The translations under genes were made by a program, and so were the position numbers. A stretch of DNA of 64,000 nucleotides, from positions 62,001 through 126,000 of the forward strand of contig NZ_LQOL01000050.1 of the NCBI RefSeq assembly GCF_002101555.1, given 5' to 3'. Within the stretch, counting starts at the first letter, position 1; the number at the start of each line of letters is the position of its first letter. Origin of the DNA: Mycolicibacterium canariasense. Its GTDB lineage: Bacteria; Actinomycetota; Actinomycetes; Mycobacteriales; Mycobacteriaceae. Of the stretch, positions 35,473 to 45,416 are shown piece after piece. Under the pieces are notes generated by a model that was not told where the DNA came from, ran no database searches, and was given only the letters and a program-made list of their open reading frames with translations.

Positions 35473-36462
35473 ATGAGCCAGACCTGGGGACGACCGGCGG
35501 TCGAACCGGGCGCCGGCTGGGCGGTCGTCGACGTGGAGACCACGGGTTTCCGTCCCGGGCAGGCCCGGGTGGTCAGTGTGGCCGCGCTCGCAGTCGGCGA
35601 CGACGGCAATGTCGAACACAGTGTCGCCAGCCTGCTCAATCCCGGCGTGGATCCCGGTCCCACCCACGTGCACGGCCTGACCGCCGAGATGCTGGACGGC
35701 CAGCCGACCTTCGCCGATATCGCGCCCCGGCTGATGGAGGTGTTGCGCGGACGCACGCTGGTGGCCCACAACGTGGCATTCGACTACGCCTTCCTGGCCG
35801 CCGAAGCCGAACTGGTCGGCGCGCAGCTGCCGGTCGAGTCGGTGATGTGCACCGTGGAGCTGGCCCGCCGGCTGGCGCTGGGCACCGAGAACCTGCGCCT
35901 GGAGACCCTGGCCGCGCACTGGGGTGTCACCCAGATGCGCCCGCACGACGCGCTGGACGACGCCCTGGTCCTGGCGCAGATCCTCAAACCCGCGCTGGTG
36001 GCCGCCCGCGAGCGCAAGGCCTGGCTGCCCATCCGATCGGTGACCCGGCGGACATGGCCCAACGGCCAGGTCACCCACGACGAATTACGGCCGCTGAAGA
36101 CGCTGGCCGCCCGGTTGCCGTGCCCGTACCAGAACCCCGGCGCGTTCGTGGCCGGGCGCCCGCTGGTGCAGGGCATGCGGGTGGCGCTGTCGGCCGAGAT
36201 GACCCGGACCCACGAAGAGATGATCGAGCGCATCCTCTACGCCGGCCTGGCCTATACCGAGAACGTCGACCAGCACACGTCCGTGGTGGTGTGCAACGAC
36301 GCGGCGCCCGAGCAGGGCAAGGGCTACCAAGCCGTCGACCTGGGTATCCCGCTGCTCTCCGATGCCGAATTCCTGAGCCTGATCGACCACGCCGTCGGGG
36401 GCCGGGATGTCGAGGAGTTCGTCGACACCAGCGGTGACGGCGACCAGTACGCCCTGTTCTAA
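35473..36462 (+). CDS. DnaQ-like 3'-5' exonuclease (DNA polymerase III epsilon-type)
   Basis: 329 residues. DEDDh exonuclease motifs are WAVVDVETTGFRPGQ (Exo I), LVAHNVAFDYAFLAAEAEL (Exo II) and RPHDALDDALVLAQIL (Exo III). The C-terminal half (AGRPLVQGMRVALSAEM, VVVCNDAAPEQGKGYQA) resembles a BRCT domain. It corresponds to Rv3711c. It may proofread or trim DNA ends in repair rather than act in the replicative polymerase, whose main proofreading in mycobacteria is in the DnaE1 PHP domain. Divergent from murT; its stop overlaps the methyltransferase stop. Confidence 0.92.
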   Translation: MSQTWGRPAVEPGAGWAVVDVETTGFRPGQARVVSVAALAVGDDGNVEHSVASLLNPGVDPGPTHVHGLTAEMLDGQPTFADIAPRLMEVLRGRTLVAHNVAFDYAFLAAEAELVGAQLPVESVMCTVELARRLALGTENLRLETLAAHWGVTQMRPHDALDDALVLAQILKPALVAARERKAWLPIRSVTRRTWPNGQVTHDELRPLKTLAARLPCPYQNPGAFVAGRPLVQGMRVALSAEMTRTHEEMIERILYAGLAYTENVDQHTSVVVCNDAAPEQGKGYQAVDLGIPLLSDAEFLSLIDHAVGGRDVEEFVDTSGDGDQYALF

Positions 36463-37364
36463 ACCCCCGGTTTGACGAACGTGTAGACCTGGTACTGCAG
36501 CAGGCTGAGCTTGGACAGCCATTTCATCCAGCGGGTGCCGACAACAAGGGTGTCCTGGGCGTCCGCGGACGCCTGCTCGCGGAAGAACCGCAGCAGGAAC
36601 GGGTAGGTCGGCATGGTGTTCTTGCGGATATTGCGATTGCCGACCAGCTGTAGTCCCGCCTGTTTGCCCATCGACCTGTATCCGCGCAGGGGAACGTCAC
36701 CGAGTGTTCCGTAGGACTTCGCGATGCGGGGCCGGATCGCCATCCAGATGGGTGTCTTGCCGAAGAACATCATGGTGGGGACGAAGTCGGACACCGCCAG
36801 GCAGCCGCCCGGTTTGAGCACCCGTGCGGCCTCGCTGAGGAACTTCTGCCGCGACGGGAAATGGAAGATGCACTCCACCGCCAGGATGCGGTCGAAGGAG
36901 TTGTCCTCGAACGGCAGCTCGCACGCGTCGGCTTCGACCCAGCGCAGGGTGTTGCCGTGAGTCGGCGCGATCTGTGCGTCGGCGGCGGCGAGCTGGCGCG
37001 GGTCGATGTTCAAACCCGTGAGCTCCATACCGGAGTAGCTGCCATTGATCTGTTGGATCGTGCCGCCGAACCCGCAGCCCACGTCGAGCAGTTGCTGTCC
37101 GTCGGCGAGCCGTCCGGCCTCGAACAGCACGCCGTTCATGGCTTCCATGGCGGCGGTGTAGTCCGCCCGGGTACCCGTGGCGGTCTTGGGGTCGTCCCAA
37201 TATCCCCAGTGCACCTGGTTCTCCCAGAGCTGCCCCGTTTCACCGCCGCCCTGGCGTTCGTCCATGAGTATGTCGAAATAGGGCAATGTGGGCTTGGAAA
37301 GGTGTTGGGCTGACAGGGTTTCCATTTTGTGGGCCTCCGGTTCGGTGGTGGTCGAGGGGTTCAT
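36459..37364 (-). CDS. SAM-dependent class I methyltransferase
   Basis: 301 residues. Motif I is QLLDVGCGFGGTIQQINGSY, motif II/post I includes LTGLNIDPRQLAAAD, and FEDNSFDRILAVECIFHFPS with RVLKPGGCLAVSDFVP completes the fold. The region resembles small-molecule methyltransferases of the gamma-tocopherol/rifamycin type. A C-terminal stretch with many Arg and Phe may bind membranes or a hydrophobic substrate. ATG at 37364 has AGGAG nine bases upstream. It follows the AurF-like gene by 25 bases, so the two are probably co-transcribed. Confidence 0.88.
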   Translation of the reverse strand: MNPSTTTEPEAHKMETLSAQHLSKPTLPYFDILMDERQGGGETGQLWENQVHWGYWDDPKTATGTRADYTAAMEAMNGVLFEAGRLADGQQLLDVGCGFGGTIQQINGSYSGMELTGLNIDPRQLAAADAQIAPTHGNTLRWVEADACELPFEDNSFDRILAVECIFHFPSRQKFLSEAARVLKPGGCLAVSDFVPTMMFFGKTPIWMAIRPRIAKSYGTLGDVPLRGYRSMGKQAGLQLVGNRNIRKNTMPTYPFLLRFFREQASADAQDTLVVGTRWMKWLSKLSLLQYQVYTFVKPGV

Positions 37365-37389
37365 CGTTGTCGCTCCTGTTGATCCGTGA

Positions 37390-38694
37390 TCATGGGGTGG
37401 GCATCCACTCGGCGACAGCCAGGATGGTGAACACCACCAAGGCGAGTCCGATCAACCCGCCGGCGGGAATCATGCTGACGCACACCGTCACCCAGACCAC
37501 AAGCCGCAGCCACTCGAACGGTTGGTTGCCCACCACGCCGCCACGACGGTGGCGCAGTTCGTGGTACGCCGCCCAGATCCCGGCGCCGGCCGCGGCGACG
37601 CCGATGATGCGCACACCATCAGGGGTGGCCAACAAGGCCACACTCGCCATCGAAGCGGCCGCGGCCATCCGGGCCCAGATCACGCCGCGCCGGTTGTCGA
37701 CCAATCCCATCGCGGGGCTGCGATCGGGCTCGCCGCGGTAGCGCGGCAGCCGCCCGTCAATGCCCAGCAGGCGCCAGATCCAGCGTGACCACGCCGTCCG
37801 CAGACCGAGGTCGTCGGCCAACCGGCGCACGTCGCCGGCAGATTCGGCCAGCAGTCGGCGCGAGTATGCGCTTCGCCAATAGGCCGCCTTGAACACGCGG
37901 CGCGGGATGCCGAACTGTCGCACGAAGGAGCGTGGCGGCGTGAGCATTTCGCCGATCAGCCAACGCAGGAAGAAGGGAAAGGTGATGGCGTACAACGCTC
38001 TCCGGACCCGTCCGGCGCCCTGTATTCGCTGCGCCAGGTGGATGTCGGCGAACGTGATGTGGCGGGCCTCCTCGGCGAGGTGAATCGAGGTGACCCGGTT
38101 GAGCAGTGGTGGCACCTGTGTTGCACCGCGATGCTGCAACGTCTGCTGAAAGTGCAGTGGCTGTTCACCACACAGGACCCCGATGAAGAGAAAGACGTTG
38201 GCGTAGCCGCCGATGAAGGCGATGATCGGCCCGAAGATCCGCGATGCGCGACGCATGCCGGGCACGTCCTCGTGGGTGCGATTGACGAACTCCTGGAACA
38301 TCTGGATGTGGTGGCACTCGTCGGACAGTTCGTGTAGCAGATACCGGAACACCTGGGCGCCGTTGGGCAGTGTGCCCGCGTAGTGCACGACACCGCGGAT
38401 CAGCATCATCTCGAACTGCAAGGTGACCTTGAGCATGTTCGCCGTCATCCAGCGGCCCATGTCGATTCGCCGCTGCGGCGACTGCTCGCCGTACCATGCC
38501 GTCGCCGCGAGCGGGGCCGCATCCGGAGCCAGTTGCCAGCGAGGGTCGGTCCCGTCCAAGGCATTTTCGGATGCATCCCAGTCGATGTCGACATAGGGAT
38601 CGAAACTCAGCCGGGACATCGCCTCGGTGAGGGAGGTAACCCGGTCGGTGTAGGCCGGCACCGACGGATCGTCGGCATGGCTGGGAGCCGTCAT
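37390..38694 (-). CDS. AurF-like diiron oxygenase with C-terminal membrane domain
   Basis: 434 residues. The ferritin-like diiron domain shows ligands in VTLQFEMMLIRG, HELSDECHHIQMF and HLAEEARHITFADIH, as in p-aminobenzoate N-oxygenase AurF (PF11583 as I recall). After about residue 330 come hydrophobic segments (WARMAAAASMASVALLA, IIGVAAAGAGIWAAY, LRLVVWVTVCVSMIPAGGL, GLALVVFTILAVAEW) that are not part of AurF, so this is a membrane-anchored variant. ATG at 38694 is used; the frame to 38733 is an extension. An N-oxygenation or hydroxylation on a lipid-soluble substrate is plausible but unproven. Confidence 0.85.
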   Translation of the reverse strand: MTAPSHADDPSVPAYTDRVTSLTEAMSRLSFDPYVDIDWDASENALDGTDPRWQLAPDAAPLAATAWYGEQSPQRRIDMGRWMTANMLKVTLQFEMMLIRGVVHYAGTLPNGAQVFRYLLHELSDECHHIQMFQEFVNRTHEDVPGMRRASRIFGPIIAFIGGYANVFLFIGVLCGEQPLHFQQTLQHRGATQVPPLLNRVTSIHLAEEARHITFADIHLAQRIQGAGRVRRALYAITFPFFLRWLIGEMLTPPRSFVRQFGIPRRVFKAAYWRSAYSRRLLAESAGDVRRLADDLGLRTAWSRWIWRLLGIDGRLPRYRGEPDRSPAMGLVDNRRGVIWARMAAAASMASVALLATPDGVRIIGVAAAGAGIWAAYHELRHRRGGVVGNQPFEWLRLVVWVTVCVSMIPAGGLIGLALVVFTILAVAEWMPTP

Positions 38695-38833
38695 GTGCCG
38701 GTGCGGGTCTCGACGCACTGTGCCGGCGGACAACCCGATTGCATACCGATCTCCATCCAGCCGTCGTTACTGGAATTGGTAGCACCCTGGTGATTGCGGC
38801 GTCTGCATGTGCGCCAAGTCGTTACACATTGCG

Positions 38834-38866
38834 CGCTGACCCGTTACGCGCGCGTATAGGTCAGCG
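38834..38866. promoter_or_regulatory. Nested palindrome upstream of the AurF-like gene
   Basis: CGCTGACC (38834-38841) and GGTCAGCG (38859-38866) form a perfect inverted repeat, and between them TACGCGCGCGTA (38845-38856) is itself a palindrome, nearly concentric. It lies about 140 bases upstream of the AurF-like ATG in a 277-base gap and looks like an operator for a dimeric regulator. Confidence 0.5.
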
Positions 38867-38971
38867 AAAGTCCTTGCCGTGCAGCCTTATCCCTGGCAGT
38901 CCACCATGGGCAGTGGCCGTGGCCGTATCCCGCCCCAACATCTAGTGTCGGATCTCGGTACCGAGCTCAGC

Positions 38972-40996
38972 TCACAGTGGCGCGCCGTCGGTCGTGGCCA
39001 CCGCGCCGGCGATGGTTCCATCGGCACCGCGCGCCACGGCGATGATCAGTGGCCCGTACGGTGCTCGCCATTCGCTGTGCGGGGATTCGTGGACGCCCGC
39101 GGCAAGGGTGATGGCGCCCGTCGCCGAGTTCGCGGTCACGGTCAGGGGTACCCGCACTCCGTCGACGAAGGCCGAGACATCCTGTGCCGCACCCCTGATC
39201 ACGTTGATGCGGAAGCTGAGCTCAGCGGCGCCGTTGTCGCCGCTGGTACGCACGTCGGCTATGGCGATGGCCAGATCGCCGTCGCCCGCGGGACGCGGGT
39301 GCTCGAACACCTGCTCATCGGGTAGCCGGGGGGTGCGTCCCGGGGCGACCCGACGGGCCCGTAACGCCTCGATCGAACGGGCAAGCTGCAACAGCGTGGT
39401 GTCGGAATAGGCGGCACCGGCCAGGGTGAGCCCGACCGGCATCCCGGTATCGTCCATCGTGCCCATCGGGATGGTCACGGTGGGGATGCCGAGGTGGCGG
39501 GGCACCAAGTTGCCGTTGGACACCCATACCCCGTTACGCCAGGCGATGTCGGCCGCCGCCGGATTGACGTCGGCATCGGCGGGTCCGACATCGGCCGCGG
39601 CCGGGAAGATGACGGCGTCGATCCGGTTCTGCGCCAGCCACTCCTCGAAGTCGACGCGCCGCGTGTGCTCCAACCCGCGCATCCCCGCCTCGATCGACGG
39701 TATCCGGTTCCACGGCGTGACACCCTCGCGTGCCCGGTCGACATACTCGGCGAGGTCGTAGGAGACGTCGAACGGGAAAATGCCGTACCGGTCGGGTAAC
39801 GCCCCGGTCGGGTGCGGGAAGATGCGTCCGCCGTCGACCTCCGCGACGCCGGACAGCCCGGGCTGCCCTATGGATCGCAGGAATGCGTCGAATGCCCAGA
39901 TCGACAGATCCCCGAGCTCGCGGTGCAGGAATTCGCCGGGGACGAAACCGCGGTCGACCATGGAGCGGGAGTCCGGGTGCAGCCCTTCGTAGTTCTCCAC
40001 GGCCGGGAAGTCCGTCTCGACGACTTCGGCCCCCGCGGCCACCAGATCATCGTGCATGTCCTTCCACAGGGCGAGCACGGAGTCGCGCATGTGGATCGGG
40101 TAGGCGCTGGCCGGATCTCCGTTGACGTAGAGGCGGGGCACCGCGAACCGCAAGCCGCGCAGTGGAAGCGGCGGCAGGTCGACGTATGACTCGGGGCGCA
40201 CCTGCGAGGCCGCGGGCAGCTCGATCCAGTCCTGCAGGCGCCACAGGTCGCCGTCGGGCACCGGGTCGTCGCCGACGACGGTGTCGAGCAGCCGCAGCAG
40301 GTCGTCGACCGAACGGGCATGGGGGACCACGACATCCATCGTGGGTACCAGGGGCCAGTTTCCGCGCACCGAGATCACCCCGCGCGACGGGGTGTAGGCC
40401 ACCAGGGAGTTGTTGGACGCGGGGGCGCGCCCGGAGGACCACGTCTCCTCGGCGAGGCCGAAGGCGGCAAAGCTCGCCGCCGTCGCGGTGCCCGATCCGT
40501 TCGACGAGCCGGATCCGAATGCTGCAGTGAGATAGTCGGCGTTATAAGGGCTTTCGGCGCGGCCGTAAAGTCCGCGCTGCATACCGCCGGCCGCCATGGG
40601 CGGCATGTTGGTCAGTCCCAGGCAGATGGCCCCTGCCCTGCGCAGCTGGCTCACGGCGAACGCGTCGTCATGGGCGATGAGGTCGGCGAAGGCCGGTGAA
40701 CCGGCCGTCACCGGCAAGCCGCGCACCATGTAACTGGCCTTCGCCGTGTACGGGATGCCGTCCAAGGGGCCGTAAGACTGGCCGCGGGCTCGGCGCAGAT
40801 CCGAGGCGCGGGCCTCGTCGAAGGCCGCCGGATTGAGCACGGGCACGGCGTTCAGCGTGATACCGGAGCGGTCGTAGTGGCCGATCCGGTTGAGATAGCG
40901 CGCCACCAACTCGACACTCGTGATCGTGCCCGCCTCGAGAGCGTCACGCAGCGTGGCGAGATCGGCCTCGACAACGGAAAAGGAGGGGGTGGTCAT
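38972..40996 (-). CDS. Amidase-signature family hydrolase, long form
   Basis: 674 residues. The Ser-cisSer-Lys triad is visible: Lys in GIPYTAKASYMV, cis-Ser in FGSGSSNGSGTATAASFAAF and nucleophile Ser in the ETWSSGRAPASNNSL segment that replaces the usual TDTGGSIR. The catalytic core ends near residue 560; about 100 extra residues (AIADVRTSGDNGAAELSFRI onward) form a predicted beta-rich C-terminal domain. No signal peptide. It hydrolyses an unknown amide. ATG at 40996 is followed by the divergent TetR gene, with a shared operator-like palindrome between them. Confidence 0.9.
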   Translation of the reverse strand: MTTPSFSVVEADLATLRDALEAGTITSVELVARYLNRIGHYDRSGITLNAVPVLNPAAFDEARASDLRRARGQSYGPLDGIPYTAKASYMVRGLPVTAGSPAFADLIAHDDAFAVSQLRRAGAICLGLTNMPPMAAGGMQRGLYGRAESPYNADYLTAAFGSGSSNGSGTATAASFAAFGLAEETWSSGRAPASNNSLVAYTPSRGVISVRGNWPLVPTMDVVVPHARSVDDLLRLLDTVVGDDPVPDGDLWRLQDWIELPAASQVRPESYVDLPPLPLRGLRFAVPRLYVNGDPASAYPIHMRDSVLALWKDMHDDLVAAGAEVVETDFPAVENYEGLHPDSRSMVDRGFVPGEFLHRELGDLSIWAFDAFLRSIGQPGLSGVAEVDGGRIFPHPTGALPDRYGIFPFDVSYDLAEYVDRAREGVTPWNRIPSIEAGMRGLEHTRRVDFEEWLAQNRIDAVIFPAAADVGPADADVNPAAADIAWRNGVWVSNGNLVPRHLGIPTVTIPMGTMDDTGMPVGLTLAGAAYSDTTLLQLARSIEALRARRVAPGRTPRLPDEQVFEHPRPAGDGDLAIAIADVRTSGDNGAAELSFRINVIRGAAQDVSAFVDGVRVPLTVTANSATGAITLAAGVHESPHSEWRAPYGPLIIAVARGADGTIAGAVATTDGAPL

Positions 40997-41068
40997 GACG
41001 TGCCTCGGTTTCCTTCGTTGGGGGAAGTGGCGCACCGGTCATGCCCGCTTCCGTCCGACACCGCGCTA

Positions 41069-41087
41069 AAACATACACCGTTTGTTT
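41069..41087. promoter_or_regulatory. Candidate TetR operator
   Basis: AAACATACACCGTTTGTTT matches its own reverse complement at 14 of 19 positions and has perfect AAACA/TGTTT ends. It lies between the divergent amidase and TetR genes, where a TetR protein usually controls itself and its neighbour. Confidence 0.5.
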
Positions 41088-41090
41088 AAG

Positions 41091-41780
41091 ATGTGCACGC
41101 GGTCCGAAGGCTCGGCATACCGGTTGTACGCTGAGTCCGCATTCGAGAGGAGAACGGTCATCGCTCGACCATCCCGGCCCATCCTCAGCCGTGACCTGAT
41201 CGCCCGCACCGCGCTGGCCCTGGTGGATCGGTACGGCGCCGAAGGTGCCAGCATGCGGCGGGTCGCCCAGAAGCTGAACGTCAATCCGGCCTCGCTCTAC
41301 AACCACGTGCCCGACCGCGCGGCGATGGTCGAAGACGTCCGAGCCTTGGTGTCGGCGAAGATCGACTCCACACCACTGCGCGAACTGCCATGGGAGCAAG
41401 GGCTGGTCGCGTGGGCCCGGTCGTACCGGTTGGCCTTCTCGAACCATGCCCGGGCGGTGCCGCTGCTCATGACCACCCGGGCGTCCGCGCCGGTGTTGCT
41501 CGCGGGGTACGAGGACTTCGTGGTTGCGGCCGAAGCCGTCGGTTGGGCCAGATCCGAGGTGCTGCCACTGCTGACGGCCTTCGAGTCGTTCATCCTCGGC
41601 AGCGTGCTGGACATGTCCGGGCCGAGCGTCATGTTCGACCCGACGGGGCAGGAGCAGCGGTTCCCGCGCTTCACCGCCGCCTACGCGACACTGCAGCACC
41701 AGGAGTCCGACGACCCCATCGCCACCCGGGCTTTCGAGCGGGGGCTGGCGATGCTCGTCGCCTCGGCCCGCCCCAGCTGA
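41091..41780 (+). CDS. TetR-family transcriptional regulator
   Basis: 229 residues as drawn. The helix-turn-helix is GASMRRVAQKLNVNPASLYN followed by HVPDRAAMVEDV, and the ligand domain resembles the TetR_C class (LPLLTAFESFILGSVLDM). The true start is unclear. Homology suggests it begins near ARPSRPILSRDL at about 41160, where GAGAGGAG is placed well, but only GTC/ATC codons occur there; the nearest standard starts are TTG 41124 and ATG 41091. It is divergent from the amidase and probably represses it. Confidence 0.85.
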   Translation: MCTRSEGSAYRLYAESAFERRTVIARPSRPILSRDLIARTALALVDRYGAEGASMRRVAQKLNVNPASLYNHVPDRAAMVEDVRALVSAKIDSTPLRELPWEQGLVAWARSYRLAFSNHARAVPLLMTTRASAPVLLAGYEDFVVAAEAVGWARSEVLPLLTAFESFILGSVLDMSGPSVMFDPTGQEQRFPRFTAAYATLQHQESDDPIATRAFERGLAMLVASARPS

Positions 41781-41793
41781 AGGCCGTGCTCGG

Positions 41794-43632
<1,839 letters not shown>

Positions 43633-43633
43633 T

Positions 43634-43694
43634 CAGACCGGCGCATCGCGAAACCCCCGCGACGGGTTGCCGGTCTGGTCAGACCCCGTCGCGG
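43634..43694 (-). promoter_or_regulatory. Alternative hairpins of a leuA attenuator
   Basis: Three mutually exclusive pairings are visible. Positions 43685-43694 pair perfectly with 43657-43666 (10 bp); 43680-43685 pair with 43672-43677; and 43669-43677 pair perfectly with 43634-43642 (9 bp). The first arm overlaps the last codons of the leader peptide, so ribosome position decides which helix forms. No T-run follows, so control may act by Rho or on translation. Confidence 0.65.
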
Positions 43695-43720
43695 CGTCCG
43701 AGAAGGAGCACCCGCTGCAC
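43679..43720 (-). CDS. leuL: leuA leader peptide
   Basis: A 13-codon frame reads GTG CAG CGG GTG then three consecutive leucine codons (CTC CTT CTC) and ends GGRRDGV-like with TGA at 43679. The run of Leu codons followed by Arg codons recalls the leader peptides of leuA attenuators in Corynebacterium and Streptomyces. The GTG is exactly seven bases after the TACAGT -10 box, so it is the first codon of a leaderless transcript. Stalling at the Leu codons when leucyl-tRNA is scarce would change pairing of the hairpins downstream. Confidence 0.75.
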   Translation of the reverse strand: MQRVLLLGRRDGV

Positions 43721-43726
43721 GTGGGT

Positions 43727-43733
43727 TACTGTA
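43727..43733. promoter_or_regulatory. Overlapping divergent -10 boxes (leuA leader and lipoprotein)
   Basis: The heptamer TACTGTA provides TACAGT on the minus strand (43733-43728), seven bases before the leader GTG at 43720. It also provides TACTGT on the plus strand (43727-43732), 13 bases before the lipoprotein GTG at 43746. The two promoters would exclude each other. Confidence 0.5.
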
Positions 43734-43745
43734 CTCCGCATAGCT

Positions 43746-44714
43746 GTGGCGCCAAAACCCCGCTCCCCGCGGTCAGTGCTGGTCCTGTTTCTCGTGACGG
43801 CACTCGGCCTTGCGGGATGTGTTCGGGTCGTCGACCCGGTGCCGCTTGCCGCCGGCCCCGATTCCGGCTTCTTCTTCGCCGGTTCGGTGCCCACCTACGG
43901 ACACCCGGTGAGCCCCGCCGAGCACAACCGGCTGGCGTATCTACGGGCGCTGCGCCGGGTCGATCCGTGCGGCCTGCTGACCCGCGAGTCACTGGCCAAG
44001 ATCGGTGAAATCGGCGCTGTCGGAACCATGTTCGCGTTCGACGAATGTGATGTCGATATCAAGATGGCCGGTGCCACCGCCCGGCGCTACATCAGCGTCG
44101 CGGTGGAACTGAGCACCCTCGACCATGCGGCGTGCCAGTACGTGGCACCGCTGCTGCTGTCCCGGCTGCCCGGCGCCCCACCACTGCCCGGACCCGTGCA
44201 GCCGGTGCTGCGGATCACCCCCATCACCGACCAGCCCTGCGATTTCGCCGACACCGTCGGCCGCTCGACGGGTCCGCTGCCGGAGGCGGATCGGCCGCCG
44301 ATCCGGGACGGTGTGGGGGTCTATCCGGTCCGGCTGGCCGAGCGCGACCCCTGCGAGATCGTGCCGACGCTGTCGTCGGCGCGGTGGGATATCGGCGCGT
44401 CGCGGGCACACATGTGCGCCTTGACCCTCACCGACGGCACCGCCATCCGGCTCACCCTGCAACCGCAATTGTTCGAACCGGAGTCCGACAACAGGCTGCG
44501 GCAGAGCCGCGACGGGGTGGTCGCGTTCGTCGACACCCAGCTGTGCGCGGCGAGCGTATTCCTCGGTCCGCCGATGCTCCGCAAGCTGCTCGGTGGCGAT
44601 TATCTCCAGCCCGGCGACGTGGTGATCCGGCCCGCCGTGACGGTGGAGAGCACCCCGCCGCGGTGCGGCACCGTCACCGGTATCGCGGTGGCGGCGGCCA
44701 AGCTGTTCGGGTGA
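43746..44714 (+). CDS. Putative lipoprotein, DUF3558-like
   Basis: 322 residues. A signal sequence SVLVLFLVTALGLAGC ends in a lipobox with the acylated Cys, so it should be anchored to the membrane outside. Two related halves are visible: the first contains RRVDPCGLLTRESLAKIG, the second ERDPCEIVPTLSSARW; DPC-type starts with paired cysteines are typical of mycobacterial DUF3558-like lipoproteins. Start GTG at 43746; no ribosome site is visible, consistent with a short leader. Divergent from leuA. Function unknown. Confidence 0.75.
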   Translation: MAPKPRSPRSVLVLFLVTALGLAGCVRVVDPVPLAAGPDSGFFFAGSVPTYGHPVSPAEHNRLAYLRALRRVDPCGLLTRESLAKIGEIGAVGTMFAFDECDVDIKMAGATARRYISVAVELSTLDHAACQYVAPLLLSRLPGAPPLPGPVQPVLRITPITDQPCDFADTVGRSTGPLPEADRPPIRDGVGVYPVRLAERDPCEIVPTLSSARWDIGASRAHMCALTLTDGTAIRLTLQPQLFEPESDNRLRQSRDGVVAFVDTQLCAASVFLGPPMLRKLLGGDYLQPGDVVIRPAVTVESTPPRCGTVTGIAVAAAKLFG

Positions 44715-44753
44715 GCCTCCGCTGATCGGGGGTCGCCTACCCGGATCGCTGAT

Positions 44754-45398
44754 TCACACCTGCGCATCCGGGAAGGCGATCACCGACAGGAAACGGATCG
44801 GCAGCTCCACCAGATCTATCGGCCCGTGCGCGCCTTCGCCGTCCATCTGCAGGGAGTCGCCCGGGTGCAGCCGGTACACCGAGCGGCTGTGGCTGTAGTC
44901 CATGACGCCCTCGAGCATGAAGATGAACTCGGTACCCGGATGCTGGAACAGCGGATAGGTCCGGCTCTTCTCGGTGAGCGTCACGTGCAGGCATTCGAGC
45001 CGCTTGTGCTCGCCGCGCAACGAGCTGAGCAGCTGGTATTCGTGGCCCTCCTTGGTGCCGTTGCGCACGATCCGCGCCCCGGTGCCGGCCTGCACGAACG
45101 CCGCGGGTCGCTCCACGTCGGCACCGCGGAACAGGCTGGTCACCGGCACGTCCAGGCCCTTGGCCAACAGCGCCAGCGTGGACAGGCTGCAGGACGTCTG
45201 GGCGTTCTCGATCTTGGACAGCATCGCCTTGGAGATACCGACCCGGGTGGCCATCTCCGCCACGGTCAACCCCTGGGCCAGCCGCAGCTGGCGCACGTTG
45301 CGGCCGATCGCCGCCTCGAACTCCAGCTCGTCGGACGGCACCTGGGGGTCCCGGTCGCGGGCGGTGCCGGAGTTCCGAAGCAGCGGGACGTCGCTCAT
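44754..45398 (-). CDS. XRE-family regulator with cupin domain
   Basis: 214 residues. The helix-turn-helix is GLTVAEMATRVGISKAMLSK followed by IENAQTSCSLSTL; a C-terminal cupin barrel contains TYPLFQHPGTEFIFMLEGVM and YRLHPGDSLQMDGEGAHGP. Regulators of this design often control amine, amino-acid or ethanolamine-type catabolism. It lies 18 bases after the FAD-oxidoreductase gene on the same strand, last in the glnT cluster. Start ATG 45398. Confidence 0.9.
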   Translation of the reverse strand: MSDVPLLRNSGTARDRDPQVPSDELEFEAAIGRNVRQLRLAQGLTVAEMATRVGISKAMLSKIENAQTSCSLSTLALLAKGLDVPVTSLFRGADVERPAAFVQAGTGARIVRNGTKEGHEYQLLSSLRGEHKRLECLHVTLTEKSRTYPLFQHPGTEFIFMLEGVMDYSHSRSVYRLHPGDSLQMDGEGAHGPIDLVELPIRFLSVIAFPDAQV

Positions 45399-45416
45399 GT
45401 GTCGACTCGCTCCCCT

